Part shown: in pieces, positions 56,370-64,000 of the stretch
How the letters are laid out: each line of letters opens with the position of its first letter
Position numbering within the stretch: the stretch's first letter is position 1
From: Cytobacillus oceanisediminis 2691
GTDB taxonomy: Bacteria > Bacillota > Bacilli > Bacillales > Cytobacillaceae
Direction of reading: 5' to 3'
Assembly: GCF_000294775.2 (NCBI RefSeq)
Contig: NZ_CP015506.1
Span: forward strand, 1,401,501 to 1,465,500
DNA: 64,000 nt
The notes under the pieces: generated by a model
What the model was told of the DNA's origin: nothing
Seen by the model: the letters and a program-made list of their open reading frames with translations, nothing else
Databases searched by the model: none
Program-made: the position numbers and the translations under genes

Positions 56370-57107
56370 ATGGAAAGCCGGAACTTCCAGCTGGATACAG
56401 AATGGTGCATGATTCATTACCCAGATAAACCTAGTGGTTTCGGTATCCTGATTATTGGGGATGATCGGCACTTTGTTGACAGAAACTGCAGTTTTTGGAC
56501 TCAAAATGAAGGGAAATATTCATTAATTAAGAAGCTCAGGGAAGATGGCTATACGATTTTTTATTCAAATCTTTACGGGAGGCACTGGGGGAACGACCAG
56601 GCTGTTGATAAGGCTAAATGCTTGTATGAACATATTCTGCGAACGGAAATTATTAACGAAAAGATCCATATTATTGCTGAGGGCATGGGAGCATTGGTAG
56701 CCCTTAGATTATTGCATGAAATGAGCGATTTAATCCGTTCAGCTGTATTAATCAATCCCATCCTTTCACTAAAGCATCATCTCGAGCAGGAAAAAGAGCA
56801 TAAGTTTTTTTACAAGAAACTATTAAAAGAACTGGCAGTTTCATATGAAATAGAAACGGATAAAATAGCGGATCTGCTCAGCAGGCATGAAAAAAACCTT
56901 ACAACGGGCCTTAAAGTGCCAGTCAGAATCATACAGGTACTGGCGGGCGGAAGAGCTTACAAGCAATCAGATTATTTAAAGAAACGATCAATACAATGGG
57001 AAAATGAAAATAGCCCTATCTCTGTGTTTTATATCCTTCCAGATAAAAAACAGCGAATGTCTTCTCAAATGACTAACTTCTTTAGAAAATATGAAAAAGT
57101 TCTATAA
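56370..57107 (+). CDS. yjaU: YjaU-like alpha/beta-hydrolase-fold protein
   Basis: 245 residues. Syntenic with B. subtilis yjaU. A hydrolase-like elbow IIAEGMGALVAL replaces the usual G-x-S-x-G with E-G-M-G, so the catalytic Ser is missing and enzymatic activity is doubtful. AAAGGAG precedes the ATG at 56370, which I prefer over a 6-codon longer frame. Role unknown; forms a cluster with yjaV, med and comZ. Confidence 0.85.
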   Translation: MESRNFQLDTEWCMIHYPDKPSGFGILIIGDDRHFVDRNCSFWTQNEGKYSLIKKLREDGYTIFYSNLYGRHWGNDQAVDKAKCLYEHILRTEIINEKIHIIAEGMGALVALRLLHEMSDLIRSAVLINPILSLKHHLEQEKEHKFFYKKLLKELAVSYEIETDKIADLLSRHEKNLTTGLKVPVRIIQVLAGGRAYKQSDYLKKRSIQWENENSPISVFYILPDKKQRMSSQMTNFFRKYEKVL

Positions 57108-57188
57108 AAACAGCTGCCATTCCGCAAAGAAATAAAGACAATCCCTGAAGCATAGTATACATTAATATGCTTCTAAGGAGGACTGAAA

Positions 57189-58022
57189 ATGGACAGGGCA
57201 GTAATAGTAGGGACGTTTGAATTTATAGGATTCAGTCTGTGCAAGCACCTGCTTGAACAGGGCTGTGAGATAGATGGAATTCATTATAATAAGGAAAAAG
57301 AAGATGCTTTAATCAACGAAAAACGCCTTGCAATCGGACGGAATGCCAACTTCTATGAAAAAAACTATTCATCATGGATTAATTCTAAAAGAGAAATAAT
57401 AAAAAATGATGTAATTTTTATAGATATATACGATTTATATATAAAGAATGAGCTTGCCTCTTTAAGGGAGAAGGAGCTTATTGAGGAATTTCTTATAAAA
57501 AATTTGGATGAATTCAAGGACCTGCAAGTGAAAATTGCATTCCTTTTCCCTATTCAGTGGCTTAAAGACATCAGCAGAACACACAGCAGCTTGGAAGATG
57601 CTATTGACATCCTTAGAGAAAACAACATTTCAGTTTCATGCTTTTACCTGCCTGTTATATACGGTCCTTGGCAGCCAAAGGAATTTAGTTTTCACCAGGC
57701 TCTTGCTAATATAAAAAGAGTAAAGATAAATGAAAGGGAATGGATACATGACGCTATTTTCATTGAGGATCTTATCTGTTTCTTATCGAATTGTTCAGAT
57801 AAGCTTTTAGGAGAATCCTGCCTTTTAATGAGCAGCGTCACTGGGCATTGGCAAAAATGTGCAGATTACCTTTCACTTGTCTATAATAAAAATTGGGACA
57901 GTCCCGATCTGGCAAAAGGAAAAGTAATTGAAAAAGCGATTGTGTGTTCCGTGAAATACTCCGAAGGTCTTGAGAAGCAAAGAAGCCATATTCTTTCTAT
58001 AGAGATCCCGGATGGTTTGTAA
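57189..58022 (+). CDS. yjaV: YjaV-like NAD(P)-binding Rossmann protein
   Basis: 277 residues. N-terminus RAVIVGTFEFIGFSLCKHLLEQG is an NAD-dependent epimerase-like Rossmann start in which the G-x2-G-x2-G loop is altered (G-T-F-E-F-I-G). Later VIYGPWQPKEFSFHQAL resembles the SDR-extended region, but there is no Tyr-x3-Lys. Probably a non-catalytic or divergent member. Syntenic with yjaV of B. subtilis. Function unknown. Confidence 0.85.
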   Translation: MDRAVIVGTFEFIGFSLCKHLLEQGCEIDGIHYNKEKEDALINEKRLAIGRNANFYEKNYSSWINSKREIIKNDVIFIDIYDLYIKNELASLREKELIEEFLIKNLDEFKDLQVKIAFLFPIQWLKDISRTHSSLEDAIDILRENNISVSCFYLPVIYGPWQPKEFSFHQALANIKRVKINEREWIHDAIFIEDLICFLSNCSDKLLGESCLLMSSVTGHWQKCADYLSLVYNKNWDSPDLAKGKVIEKAIVCSVKYSEGLEKQRSHILSIEIPDGL

Positions 58023-58140
58023 ACTAGAAAAAAAACTTTTCAATTAACATACAGACAAGGTAGAATTGAATTAGTCTGGTAAAATAAACCGGTCATACCA
58101 TTAGTATGAAGTGAAAGACAGAGAGGCGGAGAAAGAGGAG

Positions 58141-59100
58141 ATGCATAAGACATTAGTGAAATTCGGGATCCTTCTTTTGTGCCTTCTTTTATTGGCCTCC
58201 TGCAGACAATCGATGTCTACAGGAAAACTTGAAAAAGCTGGATTATTAGTGCCCGATACCGTCAATGATCAGGTATGGGGGACGAAAGGCTATAAAGGCA
58301 TGTTAAAGATTCAATCCCATTATAATGTGGAGGTTTATTATAAAGAGGGCATGAATTCTGAGATGGTTGTTGAAAGAGCTGTTAAAGAGTTTGATCAAAA
58401 AGGTGTAAACCTGATTTTTGGACATGGCAATGAATACGCGGCATACTTTAATAACATTTCAAAAAAATACCCTGACATTCATTTTGTCAGCTTTAATGGC
58501 GATGCCAAAAATGACAACACCACCAGCTTGAATTTTGAAGCCTATGCAATGGGATTCTTTGGCGGCATGGTTGCTGGCCATATGACGAAAACCAATAACA
58601 TAGGAATACTCGCAGCTTTTGAATGGCAGCCGGAGGTAGAAGGTTTTTATCAAGGTGTAAGCGAAATTGATGAAGGTATAAACGTGCAAATCCAATATGT
58701 CGGCAACTGGGACAATGATAATAAAGCCATAGCTCTCTTGGACAAAATGATTGCCAATAAGACAGATGTTGTCTATCCAGCTGGAGATGGGTATAATGTT
58801 CCTGTCATCGAGAAACTAAAAGAGGAAGGGCTCTACGCCATCGGCTATATTTCCGACCAGTCTGATCTGGGTGAATCAGTCGTCCTGACCAGTACGGTTC
58901 AGCATGTCGATGTTTTGTATGAACTAGTGGCAAAAAAATTCAACGAAGGCGAACTGGAATCAGGAAATCTAACCTTTGATTTCGAGGATGAAGTTATTTC
59001 ACTTGGGAAATTCAGCCCTGACGTCGACGAAGAATTCAAAAAAGAACTAAACGCTGCCATTGAGAATTACAAAAAAACAGGCAAACTGCCCAACGAGTAA
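58141..59100 (+). CDS. med: Med, BMP-family lipoprotein and competence regulator
   Basis: 319 residues. Lipoprotein signal FGILLLCLLLLASC with Cys acylation, then a periplasmic-binding-protein fold of the BMP/Med family (VNDQVWGTKGYKGMLKIQ; LIFGHGNEYAAYF; VSFNGDAKNDNTTS). In B. subtilis Med positively affects comK expression, and the gene precedes comZ as here. Start ATG 58141 has GAGGCGGAG upstream; a GTG ten codons earlier is in frame but lacks a site. A palindrome TCATAC-N5-GTATGA (58092-58108) lies upstream. Confidence 0.9.
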   Translation: MHKTLVKFGILLLCLLLLASCRQSMSTGKLEKAGLLVPDTVNDQVWGTKGYKGMLKIQSHYNVEVYYKEGMNSEMVVERAVKEFDQKGVNLIFGHGNEYAAYFNNISKKYPDIHFVSFNGDAKNDNTTSLNFEAYAMGFFGGMVAGHMTKTNNIGILAAFEWQPEVEGFYQGVSEIDEGINVQIQYVGNWDNDNKAIALLDKMIANKTDVVYPAGDGYNVPVIEKLKEEGLYAIGYISDQSDLGESVVLTSTVQHVDVLYELVAKKFNEGELESGNLTFDFEDEVISLGKFSPDVDEEFKKELNAAIENYKKTGKLPNE

Positions 59101-59123
59101 TTTTTATACATAGGAGGTACTAC

Positions 59124-59321
59124 ATGATGCAGCTAAACGAAAAAAATATGGAATTCATGCAAATCGCCATGAAATACCTGCCAGAAGCCAAACAGCAGCT
59201 TGACGAAGCAGGCATTGAACTATCCATGGAAATGATCCAGCCATTCATGAATCTATTTACCAAAGTCATGAACGAAGCCTACGAAATGGGCAAAGCGGAT
59301 GCTTTGAAAGAGAGTGAGTGA
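59124..59321 (+). CDS. comZ: ComZ, competence protein
   Basis: 65 residues, all-helical with a Leu-rich amphipathic pattern (MEFMQIAMKYLPEAKQQLDE). In B. subtilis ComZ represses comG expression and is co-transcribed with med. AGGAGG lies 6 bp before the first of two adjacent ATG codons. A terminator directly follows. Confidence 0.92.
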   Translation: MMQLNEKNMEFMQIAMKYLPEAKQQLDEAGIELSMEMIQPFMNLFTKVMNEAYEMGKADALKESE

Positions 59322-59344
59322 ACCAGCCTTTAGGCTGGTTTTTT
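59321..59344 (+). terminator. Terminator after comZ
   Basis: Stem AACCAGCCT/AGGCTGGTT with a tiny loop, then T run; it abuts the stop codon. Confidence 0.93.
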
Positions 59345-59403
59345 GTTTGGGATCGTGAGAAAGGACAGCTGAGAAAAAAGGTTGGCGTGTTAGACAAAAA
59401 AGT

Positions 59404-59744
59404 CCGCGCCGAAATAGGAAGAAACCGCGCGCAAATCCAAAGGGCCCGCGCGAAAAGGAGGCGTGTGCGCGTAAACCAAGAAGATCCGCGCGCAAACCCA
59501 AAGAGCCCGCGCGAAAAGGAGCCGAGAGCGCGTAAGCCAAGAAAATCCGCGCGCAAAAGGCAGGAATCCGCGCCAAAATAGAAAGAAACCGCGCGCAAAC
59601 CCAAAGAGCCCGCGCGAAAAGGAGGCGTGTGCGCGTAAACCAAGAAGATCCGGGCGCAAAAGGCAGGGGGTCGCGTCGAAATGGGAAGAAACCGCGCGCA
59701 AACCCAAAGAGCCCGCGCCAAAACGGTAAGGGCCATCCTCAAAA
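59404..59744. repeat. Tandem array, 21-bp period, CG-alternating blocks and A-rich blocks
   Basis: Sixteen clear units start at 59404, 59425, 59446, 59467, 59486, 59507, 59528, 59547, 59568, 59589, 59610, 59631, 59650, 59671, 59692 and 59713, plus a degenerate one at 59734. Steps are 21 bp except 19 bp after each GCGCGT-type unit. Each unit is CCGCGC or GCGCGT followed by A3-4 and a purine-rich remainder. A higher-order repeat is visible: units 5-9 and 10-14 are each 103 bp and nearly identical. Frames through it give Lys/Arg/Ala-rich or Phe/Arg/Ala-rich low-complexity peptides with no ribosome site. It dominates the 544-bp comZ-NERD gap; the remaining ~120 bp hold only the NERD ribosome site. 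Confidence 0.92.
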
Positions 59745-59865
59745 TTTAAGTAATTCATGATAGAAAAGAGAATAGGTACCTAAAATCTACATATAAAACA
59801 AAGGATTATTCAATATCCATACCGAATTCATAACTTTGGAGATAATGTTCCAAAGGAGGTTTGCT

Positions 59866-60828
59866 ATGTTAATGAAGCCTAGATCCAAGCCGTTAAGAAT
59901 ATTACAGCTGGAGGCGCTGCTGCGCAGATTGCCTGATTACCACAGGAAAAGGTCAGAAATAGAAGTAGATTATAGAAATGGGCTATTAGGTTTTAATGGA
60001 GAGAAGCAGCTGGATTATTATTTGAGTTTTCTCCCAGGTAAAGATTTTAGAATTTATAATGATCTTCGACTTATCCTTCATACTCCTTTTCAAATTGATT
60101 CCCTGCTTATTACTCCATTCTTCGCAGGAATAATTGAAGTCAAAAATTATTCTGGAACCCTATATTTTGAACCAATATCTGATCAAGTAATTCAAACACA
60201 CGGCCAGAAGGAAAAAGTGATTCCTAATCCAGTTTCGCAGGTATTGCGTCAAGTGTCCCAATTTAAAGAATGGCTGTTGAAAGAGAAGTTTCCAGAAATG
60301 CCAATAGAGTATTTTGTCGTTATTGCTAATCCTGCTACCTATCTGAAAACAGAGAAAGAAAATAGCTCTATTTTGAAAAGAGTTGTTCATACTGAAAAAA
60401 TAATTGATAGATTTACGGATGCCAAATCAAAATATAACAAACAAATACTATGGCCAAACGACATAAATAGACTGAATGAAAAGATTATGTGCAAAAATAG
60501 TCCTCTTGATAATGATATTTTAAATACTTACGGAATTAATCGAAAGGATTTACTAAGAGGTGTTCAATGTGATTCCTGCAAATCTTTTGCTGTTGTGAGG
60601 AAAGACGGACAATGGTGTTGTCTTAAATGTAAAATGATTTCAAGAACGAGTCATATGGAAGCAATAACAGATTATCTTTTGCTTTTTAATTCAAAGATAA
60701 CAAATAAAGAATGCCGGGATTATTTAAATCTTGAATCCAGGCATACAGCATATAGGATATTAAAATCTTTAAATCTATCCGGTGATGGACCAGCTAAAAA
60801 AAGGATATATTCTAAAATAAACGGATAA
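59866..60828 (+). CDS. NERD domain protein with zinc ribbon
   Basis: 320 residues. The NERD nuclease-related domain spans ~40-155: G42-x2-G-E46, Asp78 in FQIDSLLI, and E91-V-K93 give the PD-(D/E)xK-like core. A zinc ribbon follows (Cys235, Cys238, Cys251/252, Cys255), then a C-terminal helical region rich in Lys/Asn. The ATG at 59866 follows AAAGGAGG; a 10-codon longer frame has no site. It is AT-rich and breaks the comZ-fabH order of B. subtilis, so it may be an acquired gene. Role unknown; DNA processing is suggested by the fold only. Confidence 0.85.
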   Translation: MLMKPRSKPLRILQLEALLRRLPDYHRKRSEIEVDYRNGLLGFNGEKQLDYYLSFLPGKDFRIYNDLRLILHTPFQIDSLLITPFFAGIIEVKNYSGTLYFEPISDQVIQTHGQKEKVIPNPVSQVLRQVSQFKEWLLKEKFPEMPIEYFVVIANPATYLKTEKENSSILKRVVHTEKIIDRFTDAKSKYNKQILWPNDINRLNEKIMCKNSPLDNDILNTYGINRKDLLRGVQCDSCKSFAVVRKDGQWCCLKCKMISRTSHMEAITDYLLLFNSKITNKECRDYLNLESRHTAYRILKSLNLSGDGPAKKRIYSKING

Positions 60829-60842
60829 GGTTTGCCCTGCCC

Positions 60843-61226
60843 CTACTTCTTCAAAAACATCTCCAGCAAAGGCCCTGCTTTTTTCAGCAATGGCTTTAAC
60901 TGATGAGCAGAAGTCATGAGTGTATCAATGTTGCCCATTAGTTCCTCAAAGTTGATGTTATTCAGGATATTTTTTCCGTTTTCATTAGGGGGATCTTCCT
61001 TTTCATCGCTTTTTCTGCTTCTTCCGCCAAGCAGCCATTCATCGGCTTCATGTGCATTACTGCTCCTGTCCCCAAAAAGCCAGTCACCTTTTCCCTGAGC
61101 TTCTTCACTTTTTTCGAATTCTTTTTCAACTTCATCTGACTCATGTCTTCTTACTCTATCACCAAAAAGAAAATGGCTTAAAGGGTCTTCTGTATTTTTT
61201 TTGACTTTATCATCCTTATCAAACAT
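60843..61226 (-). CDS. Acidic/basic low-complexity protein with repeated WLFGDR motifs
   Basis: 127 residues, no family recognised with confidence. Contains FLFGDR (19-24), WLFGDR (49-54) and WLLGGR (64-69), each followed 5-8 residues later by Asp-Glu, and a helical C-terminus (NFEELMGNIDTLMTSAHQLK). No signal peptide, no Cys. The motifs could be short interaction motifs for a partner protein, like structural spore or coat proteins, but nothing in the sequence proves that. AAAGGAGG precedes the ATG. Syntenic position of B. subtilis yjzB, but I cannot confirm homology. Confidence 0.78.
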   Translation of the reverse strand: MFDKDDKVKKNTEDPLSHFLFGDRVRRHESDEVEKEFEKSEEAQGKGDWLFGDRSSNAHEADEWLLGGRSRKSDEKEDPPNENGKNILNNINFEELMGNIDTLMTSAHQLKPLLKKAGPLLEMFLKK

Positions 61227-61329
61227 ATGTCATTCTCCTCCTTTCAGATGCCTATACAACAGCATATGAAGAAAAGTTAACTGGGTATAGACATTTGTGC
61301 AGTAATAAGTAAAGGACGGTAAAAAGTGT

Positions 61330-61359
61330 TGCGTTATTATATATACTTTTGATAAAATT
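61330..61359 (+). promoter_or_regulatory. Promoter of fabH-fabF
   Basis: TTGCGT, 18-bp spacer, TAAAAT, overlapping the FapR-like site. Confidence 0.6.
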
Positions 61360-61376
61360 AGTACCAAGTCATAATA
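61359..61376. promoter_or_regulatory. FapR-like operator before fabH
   Basis: TTAGTACCAAGTCATAAT. The left half matches the FapR half-site TTAGTACC; the right half is degenerate. It sits at the predicted start of fabH-fabF, a known FapR target in B. subtilis. Confidence 0.65.
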
Positions 61377-61441
61377 ATTGATAATAATATTAAAATAGAG
61401 AATGCTTATGGGTTTGTAAATATGAAAGGGAGTGGGACTCC

Positions 61442-62374
61442 ATGAATGCTGGTATTATAGGAATCGGAAGATATCTTCCTGAAAAAGTGGTAACAAATGC
61501 AGATTTGGAGAAAATAGTTGATACTTCTGATGAATGGATTCGGACCAGGACTGGAATTGAGGAAAGAAGAATAGCGGACGATAGCATAGATACATCTGAT
61601 ATGGCCTATGAGTCAGCACTTAAAGCCTTGGAAAATGCAGGCATTGAAGCAGAGGATTTAGATCTTATTTTAGTTGCAACGGTTACACCGGATCATCCAT
61701 TTCCATCTGTTGCATGCATGCTTCAGGAACGATTAAAAGCAAGCAAGGCGGCGGCAATGGATATTAGCGCTGCATGTGCAGGTTTTATGTATGGTATCAT
61801 AACGGCAAAACAGTTTATTGAAACAGGGACATACAAACATGTATTAGTAGTAGGTGTTGAAAAGCTTTCAAAAGTTACAGACTGGAATGATCGTAATACA
61901 GCCGTATTATTTGGAGACGGAGCAGGTGCAGCTGTAATCGGGCCAGTCTCAGATGGCAGAGGAATATTATCCTTTGAATTAGGTGCAGATGGTACAGGAG
62001 CAAAACACCTATATCAGGATGAATATATCATTATGAATGGACGCGAAGTGTTCAAATTTGCGGTTCGCCAAATGGGTGAAAGCTGCATCAACGTACTTGA
62101 TAAGGCTGGATTATCCAAAGAAGATGTAGATTTCCTAATTCCTCATCAGGCGAATATCCGCATTATGGAAGCTTCCCGCCAAAGATTGGAACTCCCGGTT
62201 GAGAAGATGTCGAAAACAGTGGATAAATACGGAAATACTTCTGCTTCATCTATTCCAATTGCATTGGTGGAAGAACTGGAAGCGGGTAAAATTAAAGATG
62301 ATGATTTGCTCGTGATGGTCGGCTTCGGCGGAGGGCTAACTTGGGGAGCCATTGCGATGAGATGGGGAAGATAA
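61442..62374 (+). CDS. fabH: Beta-ketoacyl-ACP synthase III FabH
   Basis: 310 residues. Condenses acyl-CoA primer with malonyl-ACP to start fatty acid synthesis; Bacillus enzymes prefer branched primers. Catalytic Cys112 in [12 protein letters not shown], His in [13 protein letters not shown] and Asn in [13 protein letters not shown] are intact. AAGGGAG precedes the ATG. Followed 48 bp later by fabF, forming the fabHA-fabF operon. Confidence 0.95.
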   Translation: MNAGIIGIGRYLPEKVVTNADLEKIVDTSDEWIRTRTGIEERRIADDSIDTSDMAYESALKALENAGIEAEDLDLILVATVTPDHPFPSVACMLQERLKASKAAAMDISAACAGFMYGIITAKQFIETGTYKHVLVVGVEKLSKVTDWNDRNTAVLFGDGAGAAVIGPVSDGRGILSFELGADGTGAKHLYQDEYIIMNGREVFKFAVRQMGESCINVLDKAGLSKEDVDFLIPHQANIRIMEASRQRLELPVEKMSKTVDKYGNTSASSIPIALVEELEAGKIKDDDLLVMVGFGGGLTWGAIAMRWGR

Positions 62375-62422
62375 GATACCTCATTTTAAATATGATGATA
62401 ATTTAAAAGGAGCTGCATCAAA

Positions 62423-63661
62423 ATGAATAAAAGAAGAGTTGTCGTTACAGGCATCGGAGCTGTAACACCGCTTGGAAATAATACAGAGACGACATGGAAC
62501 AATATTAAATCAGGGGTTTCGGGTGTTGGTCCTCTGACTAGATTAAATGCAGATGAATATCCGGCTAAGGTAGCTGCTGAGGTAAAGGATTTCAATCCCG
62601 AAGAATATATTGACAAAAAAGATGCCAGAAAAATGGACCGCTTCACACACTATGCTGTTGCTTCAGCCTTTATGGCTGTAAAGGATGCGAACCTTCAGAT
62701 CACAGATGAAAATGCGCATCGGATCGGTGTTTGGATTGGTTCAGGCATTGGCGGTATGGAAACTTTTGAAAATCAATATGAGACATTTATGAAACGCGGG
62801 TACAGAAGGGTGAGCCCCTTCTTCGTTCCAATGATGATTCCGGATATGGCAACGGGTCAGGTCTCCATTTACTTAGGGGCGAAAGGGTTTAACTCTTGTA
62901 CTGTAACTGCATGTGCCACTGGTACAAACTCAATTGGCGATGCCTTTAAGGTTATTCAGCGCGGCGATGCCGATGCGATGATCTCCGGGGGAGCAGAAGC
63001 GCCAATCACAAAAATGTCTGTGGCTGGATTTTGTGCCAACACTGCGCTTTCAACCAATCCAGATCCAAAAACAGCAAGCCGTCCATTTGATCAAAATCGT
63101 GATGGATTTGTTATTGGAGAAGGTGCAGGGATTGTCGTACTTGAAGAATTGGAGCATGCACTTGCCCGCGGCGCAAAAATTTATGCTGAAATCGTCGGCT
63201 ATGGCGCTACCGGGGATGCTTATCATATCACTGCACCTGCTCCAGGCGGAGAAGGCGGAGCAAGAGCCATGAAAATGGCGATTGAAGACGGCGGCTTAAA
63301 GCCGGAAGATATTGATTATATTAATGCCCATGGTACAAGTACAGATTATAATGATAAATTTGAAACATTGGCAATAAAAGAGGTGTTCGGGGAGCATGCT
63401 TATAAATTGGCAGTAAGCTCGACTAAATCCATGACGGGACATCTTCTGGGAGCTGCAGGCGGAATTGAAGCCATTTTCACAGTTCTGGCTATGAAGGAAG
63501 GGATCCTGCCGCCGACCATTAATCTTGAAAACCCGGATCCTGAATGTGATCTGGATTATGTTCCAAATAAGGCAAGGGAAAAAGAAATAACAGCTGCAAT
63601 GAGCAATTCCCTTGGCTTTGGCGGCCACAATGCAACCATCGTCTTTAAAAGATATGAATAA
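62423..63661 (+). CDS. fabF: Beta-ketoacyl-ACP synthase II FabF
   Basis: 412 residues. Elongating condensing enzyme. Catalytic Cys in [14 protein letters not shown], His in [12 protein letters not shown] and [14 protein letters not shown], and the C-terminal [22 protein letters not shown] precedes the ATG. Second gene of the fabH-fabF pair; target of cerulenin in related species. Confidence 0.96.
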   Translation: MNKRRVVVTGIGAVTPLGNNTETTWNNIKSGVSGVGPLTRLNADEYPAKVAAEVKDFNPEEYIDKKDARKMDRFTHYAVASAFMAVKDANLQITDENAHRIGVWIGSGIGGMETFENQYETFMKRGYRRVSPFFVPMMIPDMATGQVSIYLGAKGFNSCTVTACATGTNSIGDAFKVIQRGDADAMISGGAEAPITKMSVAGFCANTALSTNPDPKTASRPFDQNRDGFVIGEGAGIVVLEELEHALARGAKIYAEIVGYGATGDAYHITAPAPGGEGGARAMKMAIEDGGLKPEDIDYINAHGTSTDYNDKFETLAIKEVFGEHAYKLAVSSTKSMTGHLLGAAGGIEAIFTVLAMKEGILPPTINLENPDPECDLDYVPNKAREKEITAAMSNSLGFGGHNATIVFKRYE

Positions 63662-63673
63662 AAACTAAACCAG

Positions 63674-63716
63674 AGCCGATTCAATGGAAGATGAACCTCC
63701 TTTGAATCGGCTTTTT
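63674..63716 (+). terminator. Terminator after fabF
   Basis: Stem AGCCGATTCAA/TTGAATCGGCT with a 17-nt loop, then TTTTTATTTTG. Confidence 0.85.
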
Positions 63717-63784
63717 ATTTTGAAGAACAAAATGCTGCCGCATACATAAAATTTATTAACTATCGAATAAATGGAGGTGGGAAA

Positions 63785-64000
63785 ATGGGATAGTCAAAAC
63801 AGATTTATGGCTCGAAGAAAGTTTTAATGAACCGCTTAAAATATGTGAAAAACTTATAGGACCCTTTAATGATCATAACCCCCAAAAAATATACGAATAC
63901 TTAATGGATTTCGGCATGTATAAACCTGACCGGTTCAGCAGGAATGATTTTAAGGAATTAAAAGAAAAAGAAACATGGAATCTAGCAGAAAAAATATACT
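63785..64000 (+). pseudogene. yjaZ: YjaZ-like gene, 5' part, apparent 1-nt frameshift at codon 2
   Basis: A strong ribosome site (GGAGGTGGG) precedes ATG at 63785, but that frame reads ATG-GGA-TAG and stops at once. Dropping back one base gives an open frame from 63787 to the window end: GIVKTDLWLEESFNEPLKIC and on through PEKIY-like residues. The expected start M-G-I-V-K would need one more G in the run ATGGG. Position after fabF matches B. subtilis yjaZ, a predicted Zn-dependent protease (DUF2268), but its catalytic part lies beyond the window. Either a real inactivating deletion or a homopolymer sequencing error; an ATA start at 63790 is less likely. Confidence 0.65.

Noticed and set aside
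59404..59744. CRISPR-like array
   Set aside because: Period is only 21 bp, units have no unique spacers, no dyad repeat of CRISPR size and no cas genes nearby; it is a tandem repeat.
59253..59758. Open frames on both strands through the 21-bp array
   Set aside because: A period divisible by three keeps several frames open by chance; the peptides are low complexity and lack ribosome sites.

Overview
The window is chromosomal DNA of a spore-forming, low-to-mid GC member of the Bacillaceae. Gene order follows the Bacillus subtilis addA - gerP - yisK/yisL - asnO - yit - argCJBD-carAB-argF - yjzC/yjzD/yjaU/yjaV/med/comZ - fabHA/fabF - yjaZ segment. Features absent from B. subtilis 168 at this locus (clpB beside yjzC, a maltodextrin cluster beside yisQ, an Fnr/molybdenum-cofactor island before argC) suggest another genus, perhaps Cytobacillus/Mesobacillus-like. 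The genus is a guess. No tRNA, rRNA, transposase, phage gene or CRISPR array was seen.

Layout. 1-2.8 kb: 3' two thirds of addA and the HNH gene yisB. 2.8-4.7 kb: the six-gene gerP spore-permeability operon on the minus strand, with a good sigma-K promoter. 4.9-12.6 kb: acyl-CoA synthetase, DUF418 membrane protein, yisK, yisL and a large FIST-PAS-GGDEF-EAL protein with a degenerate GGDEF motif. 12.9-17.0 kb: a YisN-like gene, asnO and a MATE exporter. 17.1-25.8 kb: maltodextrin locus (neopullulanase, binding lipoprotein, two permeases, membrane-anchored amylase, LacI-type regulator) with several LacI-type operators. 25.9-34.9 kb: housekeeping and yit genes (SDR, GNAT, yajQ, yitL, degV, yitT, BsuPI-domain protein, small genes, yitU, yitV, yitW). 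35.1-42.3 kb: anaerobic island (SPASM radical SAM enzyme, fnr, moaA, ric, moeA-mobB, ywiC). 42.5-51.9 kb: arginine/citrulline operon. 52-59.3 kb: uppP, yjzC, clpB, yjzD, yjaU, yjaV, med, comZ. 59.9-64 kb: NERD-domain protein, a repeat-containing small protein, fabH, fabF and the start of a yjaZ-like gene that looks frameshifted at codon 2.

The clearest regulatory observation is in the anaerobic island. Four promoters (radical SAM gene, ric, moeA-mobB, ywiC) each carry a TGTGA-N6-TCACT-like Fnr box exactly 21 bp upstream of a sigma-A -10 hexamer, which puts the box at about -41.5. The fnr gene between them encodes the Bacillus-type C-terminal cysteine cluster. The island therefore reads as a local Fnr regulon joining molybdenum-cofactor synthesis, nitrosative-damage repair, YwiC and an uncharacterised radical SAM enzyme.

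Intergenic DNA carries at least four repeat families. One is a tandem array with a 21-bp period (two helical turns) of CG-alternating blocks followed by A-rich blocks, present as about 16 units after comZ and about 5 units after addA. The others are a ~285-bp repeat (one full copy and several partial ones), a two-stem repeat (two copies) and a GC-rich ~190-bp element.
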